A stretch of DNA of 64,000 nucleotides from an uncultured Paracoccaceae bacterium. Its GTDB lineage: Bacteria; Pseudomonadota; Alphaproteobacteria; Rhodobacterales; Rhodobacteraceae. The stretch covers positions 1,612,001-1,676,000 of the forward strand of contig CANLNT010000001.1 of NCBI GenBank assembly GCA_947492825.1. Reading direction: 5' to 3'. The translations under genes were made by a program, and so were the position numbers. This document shows positions 45,740 to 54,303 of the stretch, in pieces. The notes beneath the pieces were generated by a model. It saw nothing but the letters and a program-made list of their open reading frames with translations, was not told where the DNA came from and searched no databases. Positions within the stretch are counted from its first letter, which is position 1. Every line of letters begins with the position of its first letter.

Positions 45740-45826
45740 CGATTTGCCCCATGCGCGATGTCGGAAATGGGCGATCTTTGCCCCCTTCCCCGCGCCATGC
45801 TGCGCTTTATGGCGGCGGAGGACAAG

Positions 45827-47170
45827 ATGAACACCCACTATCGCGACACCCGCAAGATTGACCCCACGCGCGGGGCAACGCTGGGCGACGGCACCCCAAA
45901 TGATCAGGACCGGGTCGAGATCGGGCCAACGCAATTGGCCTTTGCCGAATGGGCCGCCGCTGGCCTGCAATTGCCCGATCTTCCGGCAATGCGGGCCTAT
46001 CGCCATCAGCGGCTGGTGGATGCCGTCAATCAGCGCGAATGGGGTGGTATTTTGATGACCGACCCGCTGAACATTCGCTACGCGACCGACAGCACCAACA
46101 TGCAGCTGTGGAATACCCACAACCCGTTCCGGGCGCTTTTGGTGTGTGCGGACGGCTATATGGTGATGTGGGACTACAAAAACGGCATGTTCCTGTCCAA
46201 GTTCAACCCCTTGGTGCGCGAACAGCGCACCGGTGCGGACCTGTTCTATTTTGATCGCGGGGATCAGATCAAACCCGCAGCCGACGATCTGACTGCGCAA
46301 ATCCGGGATCTGTTGGTGGAACATGCGGGCGGTAATCTGACACTGGGTGTCGACAAGATCATGATCCACGGGTTGCGCAGTCTGGAAGACCGCGGAATGA
46401 CCGTGATGCCGGGCGAAGAGCTGACGGAACATGCCCGGTCGATCAAGGGGCCGGACGAGATTTTGGCGATGCGCTGTGCGTCACATGCCTGCGAGACCGC
46501 GTGTTACGCGATGGAGGACGCCGCCCGTGCCGGTGTACCGGGCGGCACGATGTCTGAGGATGACATTTGGGCGGTGCTGCACGCGGAAAACATCCGGCGC
46601 GGCGGTGAATGGATCGAAACCCGGCTGTTGTCGTCAGGGCCTCGCACGAACCCGTGGTTTCAGGAATGCGGGGGCCGGATTGTGCAGAACAATGAGATCG
46701 TGGCCTTTGATACCGATCTGGTGGGCGCTTATGGGATCTGCGTCGATATCAGTCGCACCTGGTGGATCGGTGATCAAAAGCCCCGCCCTGACATGATTGA
46801 AGCGATGAAATGGGGTGTCGCGCATATCCAGACCAATATGGAGATGCTGCGCCCCGGCGTGACCATCCCGGAACTGACCGCGAATTGCCATCAACTGCCA
46901 GACAAATACTGGAAGCAGAAATACGGCTGCCTGATGCATGGCGTGGGCCTTTGCGATGAATGGCCGCTGGTGGCCTATTCCGACAAGGCCGTCGAGGGCG
47001 CATTTGACTATGCGCTGCAACCGGGCATGACGTTGTGTGTTGAGGCGCTGATCTCACCCGAGGGGGGAGATTTCTCAATCAAGCTGGAAGATCAGGTGCT
47101 GATCACTGAGGACGGGTATGAGAACCTGACGCAATACCCCTTTGACCCACGCCTTACCGGCGAGGCTTAA
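45827..47170 (+). CDS. dddP: DMSP lyase DddP (M24 peptidase family)
   Basis: A 447-residue enzyme that cleaves dimethylsulfoniopropionate to dimethyl sulfide and acrylate. It has the creatinase/M24 fold and the length of DddP (about 446 residues). The published metal-ligand positions of Ruegeria DddP are all present at identical numbering: D295 and D297 (FDTD), D307 (CVDIS), H371 (LMHGVGLCDEWP), E406 (CVEA) and E421 (KLEDQ). The catalytic D377 and Y366 are also conserved. The family hallmarks STNMQLWNTHNPFRA and WIETRLLSSGPRTNPWFQEC are intact. GGAGG lies 5 nt before the ATG. It is not in a larger ddd operon; the divergent neighbour is a demethylase-like gene. Confidence 0.95.
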   Translation: MNTHYRDTRKIDPTRGATLGDGTPNDQDRVEIGPTQLAFAEWAAAGLQLPDLPAMRAYRHQRLVDAVNQREWGGILMTDPLNIRYATDSTNMQLWNTHNPFRALLVCADGYMVMWDYKNGMFLSKFNPLVREQRTGADLFYFDRGDQIKPAADDLTAQIRDLLVEHAGGNLTLGVDKIMIHGLRSLEDRGMTVMPGEELTEHARSIKGPDEILAMRCASHACETACYAMEDAARAGVPGGTMSEDDIWAVLHAENIRRGGEWIETRLLSSGPRTNPWFQECGGRIVQNNEIVAFDTDLVGAYGICVDISRTWWIGDQKPRPDMIEAMKWGVAHIQTNMEMLRPGVTIPELTANCHQLPDKYWKQKYGCLMHGVGLCDEWPLVAYSDKAVEGAFDYALQPGMTLCVEALISPEGGDFSIKLEDQVLITEDGYENLTQYPFDPRLTGEA

Positions 47171-47628
47171 GGAGTAGGTGCGCGCGCCTCTGCCGCCGAA
47201 TAGATCAGCAGGTCCCGCTTGAGCTGCGTGCGGAAGGCTGAAAAGGCGTCGCGCAGTGTGGCTTCGGTGACAGGTTTGCCTGCGTTTCTGCGGCGAAGCA
47301 GATCCTTGGCCTTCGACAGTTTCTTCATCGCGTCAAAGCTAAGATACATCGCACCACCTTGGGCGAAATAGACCGTGTTCAGCTTTGCAAGTGCCGCTGA
47401 TGCGGCATCTGGCGTCAACTCTGGCGGCTCTGTCTTGCGGAAGGGCTCGCTCGCCGCCCAAAAGCAGGCGTAAGCCTCTGCGCGTTTGGTCGCGATTTCC
47501 TGCACCAGATCGGCGCGCGCCTTGCTGCGTTGTAGCAAGTAATTCAGGCCCGCCACCGCAATGACAATCAGAAGGGCCAGCGCGCCCTTGTCCAACAGGA
47601 TGAGTTTGATTTCGTCCGAAAAATGCAT
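47167..47628 (-). CDS. Single-helix membrane protein of unknown function
   Basis: A 153-residue protein. It has an N-terminal membrane helix (GALALLIVIAVAGLNYLL) and then a charged helical cytoplasmic domain (EIATKRAEAYACFWAASEPF, FDAMKKLSKAKDLLRRRNAG). The start 47628 (MHFSDEIKLI) has AGGGG 6 nt upstream; 47658 is also in frame. The stop overlaps the dddP stop, so the genes are convergent. The architecture resembles that of the protein at 37425-37967, but without clear sequence identity. No function is assigned. Confidence 0.7.
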   Translation of the reverse strand: MHFSDEIKLILLDKGALALLIVIAVAGLNYLLQRSKARADLVQEIATKRAEAYACFWAASEPFRKTEPPELTPDAASAALAKLNTVYFAQGGAMYLSFDAMKKLSKAKDLLRRRNAGKPVTEATLRDAFSAFRTQLKRDLLIYSAAEARAPTP

Positions 47629-47783
47629 CTTTGGCCCCTCTCCGAAAACCTCTAACATAGCGGCAACCCACCGGATCAGGCAAACCCGCGCCAGACTTCA
47701 ATCTGTCACCACCCCGTGAACCCCCTTTCAGGACGCGCGCCCAATGCCTACCCTTGGGCAACCCAATTCAAAGGACGCGCCCT

Positions 47784-48992
47784 ATGCCAACCGAACGCTT
47801 CACTTTTCCCGGTCATGCCGGTCACCAATTGGCCGCACGGCTGGATCTGCCCGACGGGCCGCATCTGGCGACAGCCCTTTTTGCCCATTGCTTTACCTGT
47901 TCCAAGGATATCACTGCCGCACGACGTATTGCCGCGCGCCTTTCAGCGATGGGCATTGCTGTGCTGCGGTTTGACTTCACCGGTCTGGGCCACTCCGAGG
48001 GTGAATTTGCAAATACCTCGTTCACTTCAAACGTGGATGACCTGCACGCCGCCTGTCGGGCGCTGGATGCCCGCGGGATGCCACCTGCACTGCTGGTGGG
48101 GCATTCGCTGGGCGGGGCCGCGGTGCTGCGCGCGGCTTCTGAAATGGACCAGATCAAGGCGGTCGTGACCATCGGCGCGCCCGCTGACCCCGGCCATGTG
48201 ACCCACAACTTTGCCGAGGCCTTGCCCACCATTCTGGCCAATGGTCAGGCAGAGGTCACGCTGGGCGGACGGCCATTTACCATCGGCAAGGACTTTGTCG
48301 AGGACGTCGAGATGGCCAATCTGACCAAATCACTTGGCAAGCTGAACGCGGCGCTGCTGGTCATGCATGCCCCGCGTGACACGACAGTGGGCATTGAAAA
48401 CGCCGCAGAGATTTTCACCGCAGCGCGCCACCCCAAAAGCTTTGTCACCCTTGATAACGCAGACCATCTGATGACCGACGCCGCTGACGCGGAATACGCC
48501 GCTGACACCATCGCCACATGGGCGGGGCGCTACATTGACCTGACCGCGCCTGCAACGCCGTCCGATCTGCCCGAAGGCGTGCTGCGCGTGACAGAGGCAG
48601 ATGCCGCAGGGTTTCTGCAAGACATCCAGTCAGGCCCGCATCACATTGCCGCCGATGAACCCGCCAGCTATGGCGGCACCAACAAAGGTCTGACACCCTA
48701 CGGGCTGGTCTCCGCAGGTCTGGGCGCCTGCACAAGCATGACGATCCGCATGTATGCCCGGCGAAAGAAATGGCCCCTAACGGGCGTGCATGTGGACATC
48801 AGCCACAACAAATCGCATGCCACCGATGCCGGCAGCGACACGCCCACGAAAATCGACACCTTCACTCGCACCATCACATTGCAGGGCGATCTGGATGCCG
48901 ACCAACGCCAGCGCTTGTTGGAAATTGCGGACAAATGCCCGGTGCACCGCACACTGGAACAAAGCAGCCACATCACCACCGCGCTGGCCTGA
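47784..48992 (+). CDS. Alpha/beta hydrolase fused to OsmC peroxiredoxin-like domain
   Basis: A 402-residue bifunctional protein. The N-terminal 260 residues form an alpha/beta hydrolase with a nucleophile elbow LLVGHSLGGAAVLRAAS and a likely catalytic His in LDNADHLMTDAA. The last 140 residues are an OsmC/Ohr domain with the paired cysteines in AGLGACTSMTIRMYARRKKW and ADKCPVHRTLEQ. OsmC domains reduce organic hydroperoxides. The fusion is known in many proteobacteria, and its physiological substrate is unsettled. AAAGGA precedes the ATG. It is convergent with bioY. Confidence 0.93.
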   Translation: MPTERFTFPGHAGHQLAARLDLPDGPHLATALFAHCFTCSKDITAARRIAARLSAMGIAVLRFDFTGLGHSEGEFANTSFTSNVDDLHAACRALDARGMPPALLVGHSLGGAAVLRAASEMDQIKAVVTIGAPADPGHVTHNFAEALPTILANGQAEVTLGGRPFTIGKDFVEDVEMANLTKSLGKLNAALLVMHAPRDTTVGIENAAEIFTAARHPKSFVTLDNADHLMTDAADAEYAADTIATWAGRYIDLTAPATPSDLPEGVLRVTEADAAGFLQDIQSGPHHIAADEPASYGGTNKGLTPYGLVSAGLGACTSMTIRMYARRKKWPLTGVHVDISHNKSHATDAGSDTPTKIDTFTRTITLQGDLDADQRQRLLEIADKCPVHRTLEQSSHITTALA

Positions 48993-49054
48993 TCTTTCTT
49001 TTGAAAGAAAATATGCCCGCCGGAGGCTCCCGCCCCGCGCACCCCGGCGGACCA
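48993..49054. repeat. Palindrome-rich tail after hydrolase-OsmC gene
   Basis: A short AT-rich palindrome (TTTCTTTTGAAAGAAA) is followed by CCGCCGG ... CCGGCGG arms about 20 nt apart. Similar 3'-end sequences recur in roseobacter genomes as far as I recall. It could act as a terminator for the plus-strand gene. Confidence 0.45.
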
Positions 49055-49099
49055 TCTGTCAAAAAGGCGGGCCCGCATAACCAGGCGCCAGAATGAAGA

Positions 49100-49124
49100 A
49101 AGGCGCAGCCAACGGCTGCGCCTT
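49100..49124 (-). terminator. Terminator of bioY
   Basis: An 11-bp stem (AAGGCGCAGCC / GGCTGCGCCTT) with a 3-nt loop, followed on the minus strand by TCTTC. It lies 24 nt after the bioY stop. Confidence 0.8.
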
Positions 49125-49148
49125 GCAATTTAACAGGTGGCGGTTGGG

Positions 49149-49748
49149 TCAGGCGCGAGCGTTGCCCAAAAGCTTCCACAGGCCCGGCACCAGAAGTGCG
49201 GCCAGCACCAGCTTTATGCCATCACCGATCAGGAACGGCCACAGGCCCCAAGCCAGGATCGGCTGGTCCCAGCCATAAAGCACACCCAGCCAGGCCACAC
49301 CCGGCAGGTAGATCAGCGCGTTGCCGATCAGCATCGCAGCCCCCATCAACAGGATCGAGCGGTCCCAGCCCGCGCGCGCAGCAAATCCCAGCGCCAGCGT
49401 GGCAATCACATACCCTACCAGATAGCCGCCGGTGCCGCCCATCATGTACTCAAGGCCAAACTTTTCCGCCGAAGACCCGGCAAAGACGTCAAAACCCAGC
49501 GCGCCGACGATCATGTAGCCCAGGATCGTCGCCAGACCCAGACGCGGGCCATAGGCCGCACCGATGGTCAGGACCGCAAAGGTGCCCATGGTCACCGGAA
49601 CGGGCCACATTGGCACCTTGATCTTGGCAAAAATCGCCAGTGCCACGATCCCCAGAACCACCATCGCCGCTTGCTTGACCCGGAGTGCTGTGCCTTCAGT
49701 TGGTCCAAAGGCTTCGGTCAGAACTTTATCGTTGAGTGCGAGTGCCAT
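49149..49748 (-). CDS. bioY: Biotin transporter BioY (S component)
   Basis: A 199-residue membrane protein with about six helices, the biotin-binding S component of an ECF transporter. Typical motifs are KVPMWPVPVTMGTFAVLTIG, YGPRLGLATILGYMIVGALG, GGTGGYLVGYVIATLALGF and WPFLIGDGIKLVLAALLVPG. The ATPase and T components (BioM, BioN) are not adjacent; BioY alone can work in some bacteria. It carries a non-hydrophobic N-terminal extension of about 20 residues. No BioR box was recognised upstream. Confidence 0.95.
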   Translation of the reverse strand: MALALNDKVLTEAFGPTEGTALRVKQAAMVVLGIVALAIFAKIKVPMWPVPVTMGTFAVLTIGAAYGPRLGLATILGYMIVGALGFDVFAGSSAEKFGLEYMMGGTGGYLVGYVIATLALGFAARAGWDRSILLMGAAMLIGNALIYLPGVAWLGVLYGWDQPILAWGLWPFLIGDGIKLVLAALLVPGLWKLLGNARA

Positions 49749-49823
49749 CGGCGCTCCCCCTTTATTTCGTTGCTTTCCCCTTCTTTACGTACCTGCGGCG
49801 TAACCGCAAGACTGCTTGCGCAA

Positions 49824-50243
49824 TCAGTCGCGGTTGTAGCGGGCAAAAGACACATAGTCCTTGCGCGGGCCAGTGACGGTCCAGCGGGCCGTCCAGACCG
49901 GCCACCCGCCAAAGTCATAGCGCACGTCATAGGTGTCAGCGCCGCAAAGATGGCGGATATCATCGCTTTGGCCCGTGGGCACAAAGTCATGAAAGGCACG
50001 ACCATCATCAAACAGCATCTGCACGCCGTCCTCATCAAAGACCCAAAGATACCGACGCTCAGCCTGAAGCCGGGCGCCGCTGTGTAATTGAAACGTACCG
50101 GTTTCATGATAGTCGAGCCGCCCTGCCCCGGCATCCGTCAGGGTGGCCCTGCCCTCAAACTGGCCGCTTTGCTGGCCCAGATGATCGGTGATCTGCCGCT
50201 GCAATTGCCAGACACCGGCAAACGCCGCAGGCCCAAGCGTCAT
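49824..50243 (-). CDS. DUF6314 family protein
   Basis: A 139-residue soluble protein, probably a small lipocalin-like beta barrel. Segments such as GVWQLQRQITDHLGQQSGQF, GRLDYHETGTFQ, RYLWVFDEDGVQMLFDDGRA, FHDF and the closing WTVTGPRKDYVSFARY match DUF6314 proteins. The biochemical function is unknown. The start overlaps the stop of the gene at 50240 by 4 nt (ATGA), so the two are a unit. Confidence 0.8.
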   Translation of the reverse strand: MTLGPAAFAGVWQLQRQITDHLGQQSGQFEGRATLTDAGAGRLDYHETGTFQLHSGARLQAERRYLWVFDEDGVQMLFDDGRAFHDFVPTGQSDDIRHLCGADTYDVRYDFGGWPVWTARWTVTGPRKDYVSFARYNRD

Positions 50244-50572
50244 TTCAGGATGGTTCCCTGACTGACGCTGCGGTCGGAGCCGATGAACTGCACCAGATCG
50301 CCAGCGAGATAAAAGTCATAGCAGGTCCAGGTGTCAGAAGGCGGCCAGACAGAGCAATACTGCCCAGCCCGCGTGGCCCAGCGACCGTCCGCGGCGCGTT
50401 CGGTGATATATTGGGTGTCGCCTGCCTTGCTGAAGTGCTGGATCGTATAGGCGTCATACCGCACGGTTTTGCCGCCAAGGGCCGCCATAATGCCCGCGTC
50501 ATCCTGCCGGACCCAGTCTTGTGCCGCGGCCATGCCCGGCAAACACATCAAAACAACTGCCAATGCGCGCAT
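50240..50572 (-). CDS. Small exported protein, unknown function
   Basis: A 110-residue protein with a signal peptide (MRALAVVLMCLPGMAAAQ). The mature part of about 90 residues contains LGGKTVRYDAYTIQHFSKAG and YCSVWPPSDTWTCYDFYLAG, with two Cys that may pair. It lies upstream of, and coupled to, the DUF6314 gene. I do not recognise the family. Divergent from purB, with about 85 bp between starts. Confidence 0.75.
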   Translation of the reverse strand: MRALAVVLMCLPGMAAAQDWVRQDDAGIMAALGGKTVRYDAYTIQHFSKAGDTQYITERAADGRWATRAGQYCSVWPPSDTWTCYDFYLAGDLVQFIGSDRSVSQGTILK

Positions 50573-50656
50573 CTGGCCGCCTCCTGTCTTGTGACCCTAC
50601 GCCGCACACCTTATGACGCCCGCGACGGCTCTGCCATTCACAAAAAGGCCAAATCC

Positions 50657-51964
50657 ATGATCCCACGCTATGCCCGCCCCGAGATGACTGCCATTTGGGA
50701 CCCTGCCACCAAATTCCGCATTTGGTACGAAATCGAGGCGCACGCCTGTGACGCCATGGCCGATCTGGGCGTGATCCCGCGCGAAAACGCGGACGCGGTG
50801 TGGAAGGCCAAGGACGTGGAGTTCGACGTGGCCCGCATTGACGAGATCGAGGCGGTCACCAAGCACGATGTCATCGCCTTTCTGACCCATCTGGCGGAAC
50901 ATGTGGGCAGTGACGAGGCACGGTTTGTGCATCAGGGCATGACCAGCTCTGACGTGCTGGACACCTGTTTGAACGTGCAGCTGGTCCGGGCGGCCGACAT
51001 TCTGATTGCCGATCTTGATGCGTTGCTGGCCGCGCTGAAAAAGCGGGCGATGGAACACAAGATGGATGTGCGCGTCGGCCGCAGCCACGGCATCCACGCA
51101 GAGCCCACCACGATGGGCCTGACCTTTGCCCGCTTCTATGCCGAGATGGACCGCAACCGCGCCCGCATGGTCGCCGCGCGCGACGAGATCGCAACCGGGG
51201 CCATTTCGGGCGCTGTGGGCACATTTGCCAACATCGACCCTGCGGTCGAAGAACATGTCTGCGCCAAGCTGGGTCTCGCGCCAGAGCCGATCAGCACGCA
51301 GGTGATCCCGCGCGACCGCCACGCGATGTTTTTCGCAGTGCTTGGGGTGATCGCCTCTTCCATTGAAAATGTCGCCATTGAAATCCGCCACATGCAGCGC
51401 ACTGAGGTGCTGGAGGGGGCCGAATTTTTCTCGATGGGTCAAAAGGGATCTTCGGCGATGCCGCACAAGAAGAACCCTGTGCTGACCGAAAACCTGACCG
51501 GTCTGGCGCGTCTTGTGCGCATGACCGTGATCCCGGCGATGGAAAACGTGGCCCTGTGGCACGAGCGCGATATTTCGCATTCCTCTGTCGAGCGTGGCAT
51601 CGGGCCGGACGCGACGATCACGCTTGATTTTGCGCTGAACCGGCTGACCGGTGTGATCGACAAGATGCTGATCTTCCCCGATAACATGCTGGACAACATG
51701 AATAAATTCCCCGGGCTGGTGATGTCGCAACGGGTGTTGCTGGCGCTGACGCAAGCCGGTGTCAGCCGCGAAGATGCCTATGCGATGGTGCAGCGCAACG
51801 CGCTGAAGGTCTGGGAAGAGCGGACAGATTTCCGCGAAGAACTGCTGGCCGACAACGATGTGGTCGCGGCATTGGGCGAAGAGGCGATTAACGCAAACTT
51901 CAACCTCGACTATCACACCAAGCACGTCGAGACGATCTTTGCGCGGGTGTTTGGCGACAGCTAA
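50657..51964 (+). CDS. purB: Adenylosuccinate lyase
   Basis: A 435-residue enzyme that releases fumarate from SAICAR and adenylosuccinate in purine synthesis. The fumarase/aspartase-superfamily signature is GSSAMPHKKNPVLTENL. The substrate motifs MTSSDVLDTCLNVQL and GRSHGIHAEPTTMGL are also clear. The start is the ATG at 50657 (MIPRYARPEMTAIW); the open frame extends to 50411 without support. AAGG precedes the ATG. Confidence 0.97.
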   Translation: MIPRYARPEMTAIWDPATKFRIWYEIEAHACDAMADLGVIPRENADAVWKAKDVEFDVARIDEIEAVTKHDVIAFLTHLAEHVGSDEARFVHQGMTSSDVLDTCLNVQLVRAADILIADLDALLAALKKRAMEHKMDVRVGRSHGIHAEPTTMGLTFARFYAEMDRNRARMVAARDEIATGAISGAVGTFANIDPAVEEHVCAKLGLAPEPISTQVIPRDRHAMFFAVLGVIASSIENVAIEIRHMQRTEVLEGAEFFSMGQKGSSAMPHKKNPVLTENLTGLARLVRMTVIPAMENVALWHERDISHSSVERGIGPDATITLDFALNRLTGVIDKMLIFPDNMLDNMNKFPGLVMSQRVLLALTQAGVSREDAYAMVQRNALKVWEERTDFREELLADNDVVAALGEEAINANFNLDYHTKHVETIFARVFGDS

Positions 51965-52044
51965 GAGGTGCTGACAGAAACGTGAGGCATGACTTTTGCC
52001 GCGTCTGTGCTAGCTTTTGGTCACGAAACCAAACGGAGGCCAAG

Positions 52045-52218
52045 ATGAAGATCAAGACCACGTTTGCTGCATTGATCCTGACTGTAATGCCCGGGCTTGC
52101 ATTTGCCCAAGGGTGCCACGGCGGGGCCATGCACGAAAACACAACGGCCATGTCCTGCGCAGAAGGGTCGATGATCGACCCTGAAACCGGGACTTGCGTG
52201 CCGCTTGTAACCGGCTAA
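52045..52218 (+). CDS. Small secreted Cys-containing protein
   Basis: A 57-residue protein with a signal peptide (MKIKTTFAALILTVMPGLAFA). The short mature part of about 36 residues contains QGCHGGAMHENTTAMSCAEG and TGTCVPLVTG, with three Cys. GGAGG precedes the ATG. Similar very small secreted proteins follow purB in other roseobacters, as far as I recall. No function is known. It ends at a strong hairpin. Confidence 0.75.
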   Translation: MKIKTTFAALILTVMPGLAFAQGCHGGAMHENTTAMSCAEGSMIDPETGTCVPLVTG

Positions 52219-52226
52219 GGCCGCGT

Positions 52227-52249
52227 AGGGTGGGCAGTTTGCCCACCCT
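52227..52249. terminator. GC-rich hairpin between small gene and luxI
   Basis: A perfect 10-bp stem (AGGGTGGGCA / TGCCCACCCT) with loop GTT. There is no T-tract, but it lies between two convergent genes. A related GGCGGGCAAATTGCCCACC palindrome lies after glnA at 44472-44490. Confidence 0.6.
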
Positions 52250-52258
52250 CACCCGACA

Positions 52259-52909
52259 TCAGACCGACGGCGCGTGAACGACCGCAGGCTGTGGACGGTG
52301 CGTAGCTGCAGGCGGGATCGGTGTGCTGCGTTCCACCGGCATCGCCAGCACGGCATAGCGCCGCCCGTCACCTTCGTTCAGGTATGGGTCGCCAATGCGC
52401 TCTGCCCCGAACCCAAGTTGACGCAGCGCGCGCATCAGCGCCAGTGGCGAAAGTGACATCAACCTGTTGGCCCCTTCGTCGGCGGCAACGTCGATCAGCC
52501 CCTGCACAATCAACGAAAGGCAGGTGCTGCGCGCGGCGTGGGTGTTGACATCATCCGACATGACAAGGCGTGTGCATTCCCAGACATCCGGGGTGCAGAC
52601 ATCGGCCTGCATCACGCTGGGTGGGATGTCGATCAGCTTCCCCCTGAGTGCATCCCGCAGCATATAGCTGTGGCTGCCCCATTTGGTTGTGGTGGCCATG
52701 GCGCGCGCGCCACCCACAACTTCACCGTCCTTCAGGACCAACGAATACCACGCCCTAGGGTTGTCATACTGGTCCATTTCGACGTCGTCATCATGCGGGA
52801 TGTCCCACCCCAGCGTGTCGACAAAGAATCGTTTCCGCAGTGCGAGGAAATCGAAGAAGGCAGACCCGTGAATGTGCATTTGTGCCAGATTGAATGTGAT
52901 GTTTTCCAT
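52259..52909 (-). CDS. luxI: LuxI-type acyl-homoserine lactone synthase
   Basis: A 216-residue acyltransferase-fold enzyme predicted to make AHL signals from S-adenosylmethionine and acyl-ACP. The invariant LuxI residues are visible: R25 (LRKRFF), F28-29, W35 (LGWDIP), D46 and D49 (EMDQYDNP), R69 (GGARAM), and E111 with R114 (WECTRLVMSDD). The C-terminal 25 residues are Pro-rich and unlike the core. The acyl chain made cannot be read from sequence. It lies 120 bp downstream of luxR on the same strand. AGGAG precedes the ATG. Confidence 0.93.
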   Translation of the reverse strand: MENITFNLAQMHIHGSAFFDFLALRKRFFVDTLGWDIPHDDDVEMDQYDNPRAWYSLVLKDGEVVGGARAMATTTKWGSHSYMLRDALRGKLIDIPPSVMQADVCTPDVWECTRLVMSDDVNTHAARSTCLSLIVQGLIDVAADEGANRLMSLSPLALMRALRQLGFGAERIGDPYLNEGDGRRYAVLAMPVERSTPIPPAATHRPQPAVVHAPSV

Positions 52910-53031
52910 GTACCCTACTCCTTTTAAGTGCTTTTGAGGGTATCATCACAACGTCTGGTTGCGCCATAGAGTCAGCAACAAACCCACCAAAAAAGGGGAA
53001 TTGACCAAAGATCGGAAACAGTGGAACGGCG

Positions 53032-53640
53032 TCAGATGATGCCGTATTGCGCGGCCATTGTCGCGGCCTGCGTACTGGTCTTGGCGCCCAGCTTGCCCTT
53101 GGCATTTTTCAGCCGTTGTTTGACCGCACCTTCGGTCACGTCGAGTTCGAATGCGATCTGTTTCAGGCGCATCCCTTCCTTGACCATCCGCAGGGCCGAA
53201 AGCTCTGCCTCGGTCAGGTTAGTGGGCGGGGCCATTTCGCGGTGACGTCGATGAACAAAGGCCTCTAACAATTTGATTTCCATATCAATAAATGGCCTGT
53301 CACTACGGGAAAACGACCCAAAGGATCGCTGGCCTTCGGCATTGCCATCAAAGACGGAGATCGTAATTCCGTGGTGCAGCCCGTGTTCACGGGCACGGTC
53401 CAAAATACCCTTGGGGTCATCCCCGGACAGGTCATTCCAATGCACGACACCGGTATGGGCGTAGGCCCAGCGCACGACCGGATCAAACAGCATGTAACGC
53501 TGGCGGGTGTAGTGTTCGACCCAAGCCGGAGGGAGCGCGTTCACCTCTTCCATGGGGAAGGCGAATCCAATGCGCAATGCAATGAAGTAACCCGCCGGAG
53601 CCAACTGTCCGACATCTTCAAGGCTAAGCACTGTCGACAT
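53032..53640 (-). CDS. luxR: LuxR-type quorum-sensing regulator
   Basis: A 202-residue regulator with an autoinducer-binding domain and a C-terminal helix-turn-helix. The ligand-pocket residues known from TraR are conserved: W40 and Y44 (PAWVEHYTRQRY), D53 and P54 (FDPVVRWAY), W68 and G91 (HGITISVF). The HTH is at residues 140-200 (LTEAELSALRMVKEGMRLKQ, then EGAVKQRLKNAKGKLGAKT). At 202 residues it is slightly shorter than typical LuxR proteins (about 235-250). It is upstream of luxI on the minus strand and divergent from the HTH-less homologue at 53774. Confidence 0.93.
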   Translation of the reverse strand: MSTVLSLEDVGQLAPAGYFIALRIGFAFPMEEVNALPPAWVEHYTRQRYMLFDPVVRWAYAHTGVVHWNDLSGDDPKGILDRAREHGLHHGITISVFDGNAEGQRSFGSFSRSDRPFIDMEIKLLEAFVHRRHREMAPPTNLTEAELSALRMVKEGMRLKQIAFELDVTEGAVKQRLKNAKGKLGAKTSTQAATMAAQYGII

Positions 53641-53773
53641 GAACGTCCCTTTTCACGGGTGACACGACTTTCGCCGTCAGAACGATCCAGATAGGATTTG
53701 CCTAGAACCGAACGCCCATAGACTATTTCCTGGCGTGTCACATTGGCAACCTCAAAGCGAGTAGCAGGACAGA

Positions 53774-54268
53774 ATGACGATAGACGACAACATCAGCCAA
53801 ACCTTGTCCGCGCTGAAAGAAAAGGCCCCGGTTGGATATGCGCTGGCGTTTCACATTCGCTTTACGACGCCGACGTTCCTGTTTCAAAGCTATCCTAAGG
53901 CCTGGACGGATTATTATTCGCAAAACGGGCTGGTCATGTCCGACCCAACTGTGGCCTGGGGATTTGAAAACCTTGGGACAAAGCGCTGGTCGGAACTGGC
54001 GGAAAACGATCCAGCTGATGTGATGGGCAAGGCGGCAGAGCATGGGCTTGCCTATGGTGTCACGATCGCGGTTGAGGCGGACGAGAGCCGGTCGCTGTCC
54101 AGTTTTGCGCGCGGTGACCGCGAATTTGACGCGGTTGAAACCGCAGCACTTGAGGCTGACGTGCGGCGCTTGCACGAGATGACAGCGCAAATCAGTGCGC
54201 TGTCCCCCGATCTGGCGCAAGAGCTGCGGAAAATGTCTGTCATCGTCGCAGCGGGCGGCGAGGCGTAA
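53774..54268 (+). CDS. Autoinducer-binding-domain protein lacking HTH
   Basis: A 164-residue protein homologous to the N-terminal domain of the neighbouring LuxR. All five pocket residues are kept: W44 and Y47 (KAWTDYYSQ), D57-P58 (MSDPTVAWGF), W72 and G95 (HGLAYGVTIAV). The C-terminus ends after a helical EADVRRLHEMTAQISALSPD stretch and has no DNA-binding HTH. It is not a frameshift remnant, because the frame ends cleanly with its own stop and coding pattern. It could bind AHL and heterodimerise with LuxR as an anti-activator, or act as a signal sink. That role is inference. It is divergent from luxR with 133 bp between. Confidence 0.85.
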   Translation: MTIDDNISQTLSALKEKAPVGYALAFHIRFTTPTFLFQSYPKAWTDYYSQNGLVMSDPTVAWGFENLGTKRWSELAENDPADVMGKAAEHGLAYGVTIAVEADESRSLSSFARGDREFDAVETAALEADVRRLHEMTAQISALSPDLAQELRKMSVIVAAGGEA

Positions 54269-54303
54269 CGGTTCTTTAGGGATGTGTCGCGTAGAGATGC
54301 GCC

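Noticed and set aside
45740..46432. Upstream extension of the demethylase reading frame across dddP
   Set aside because: The protein sequence loses family resemblance before about 45740 and the extension is antisense to dddP.
50597..51925. Long minus-strand open frame within purB
   Set aside because: Antisense shadow of purB; composition is His/Arg-rich and has no recognised domain.
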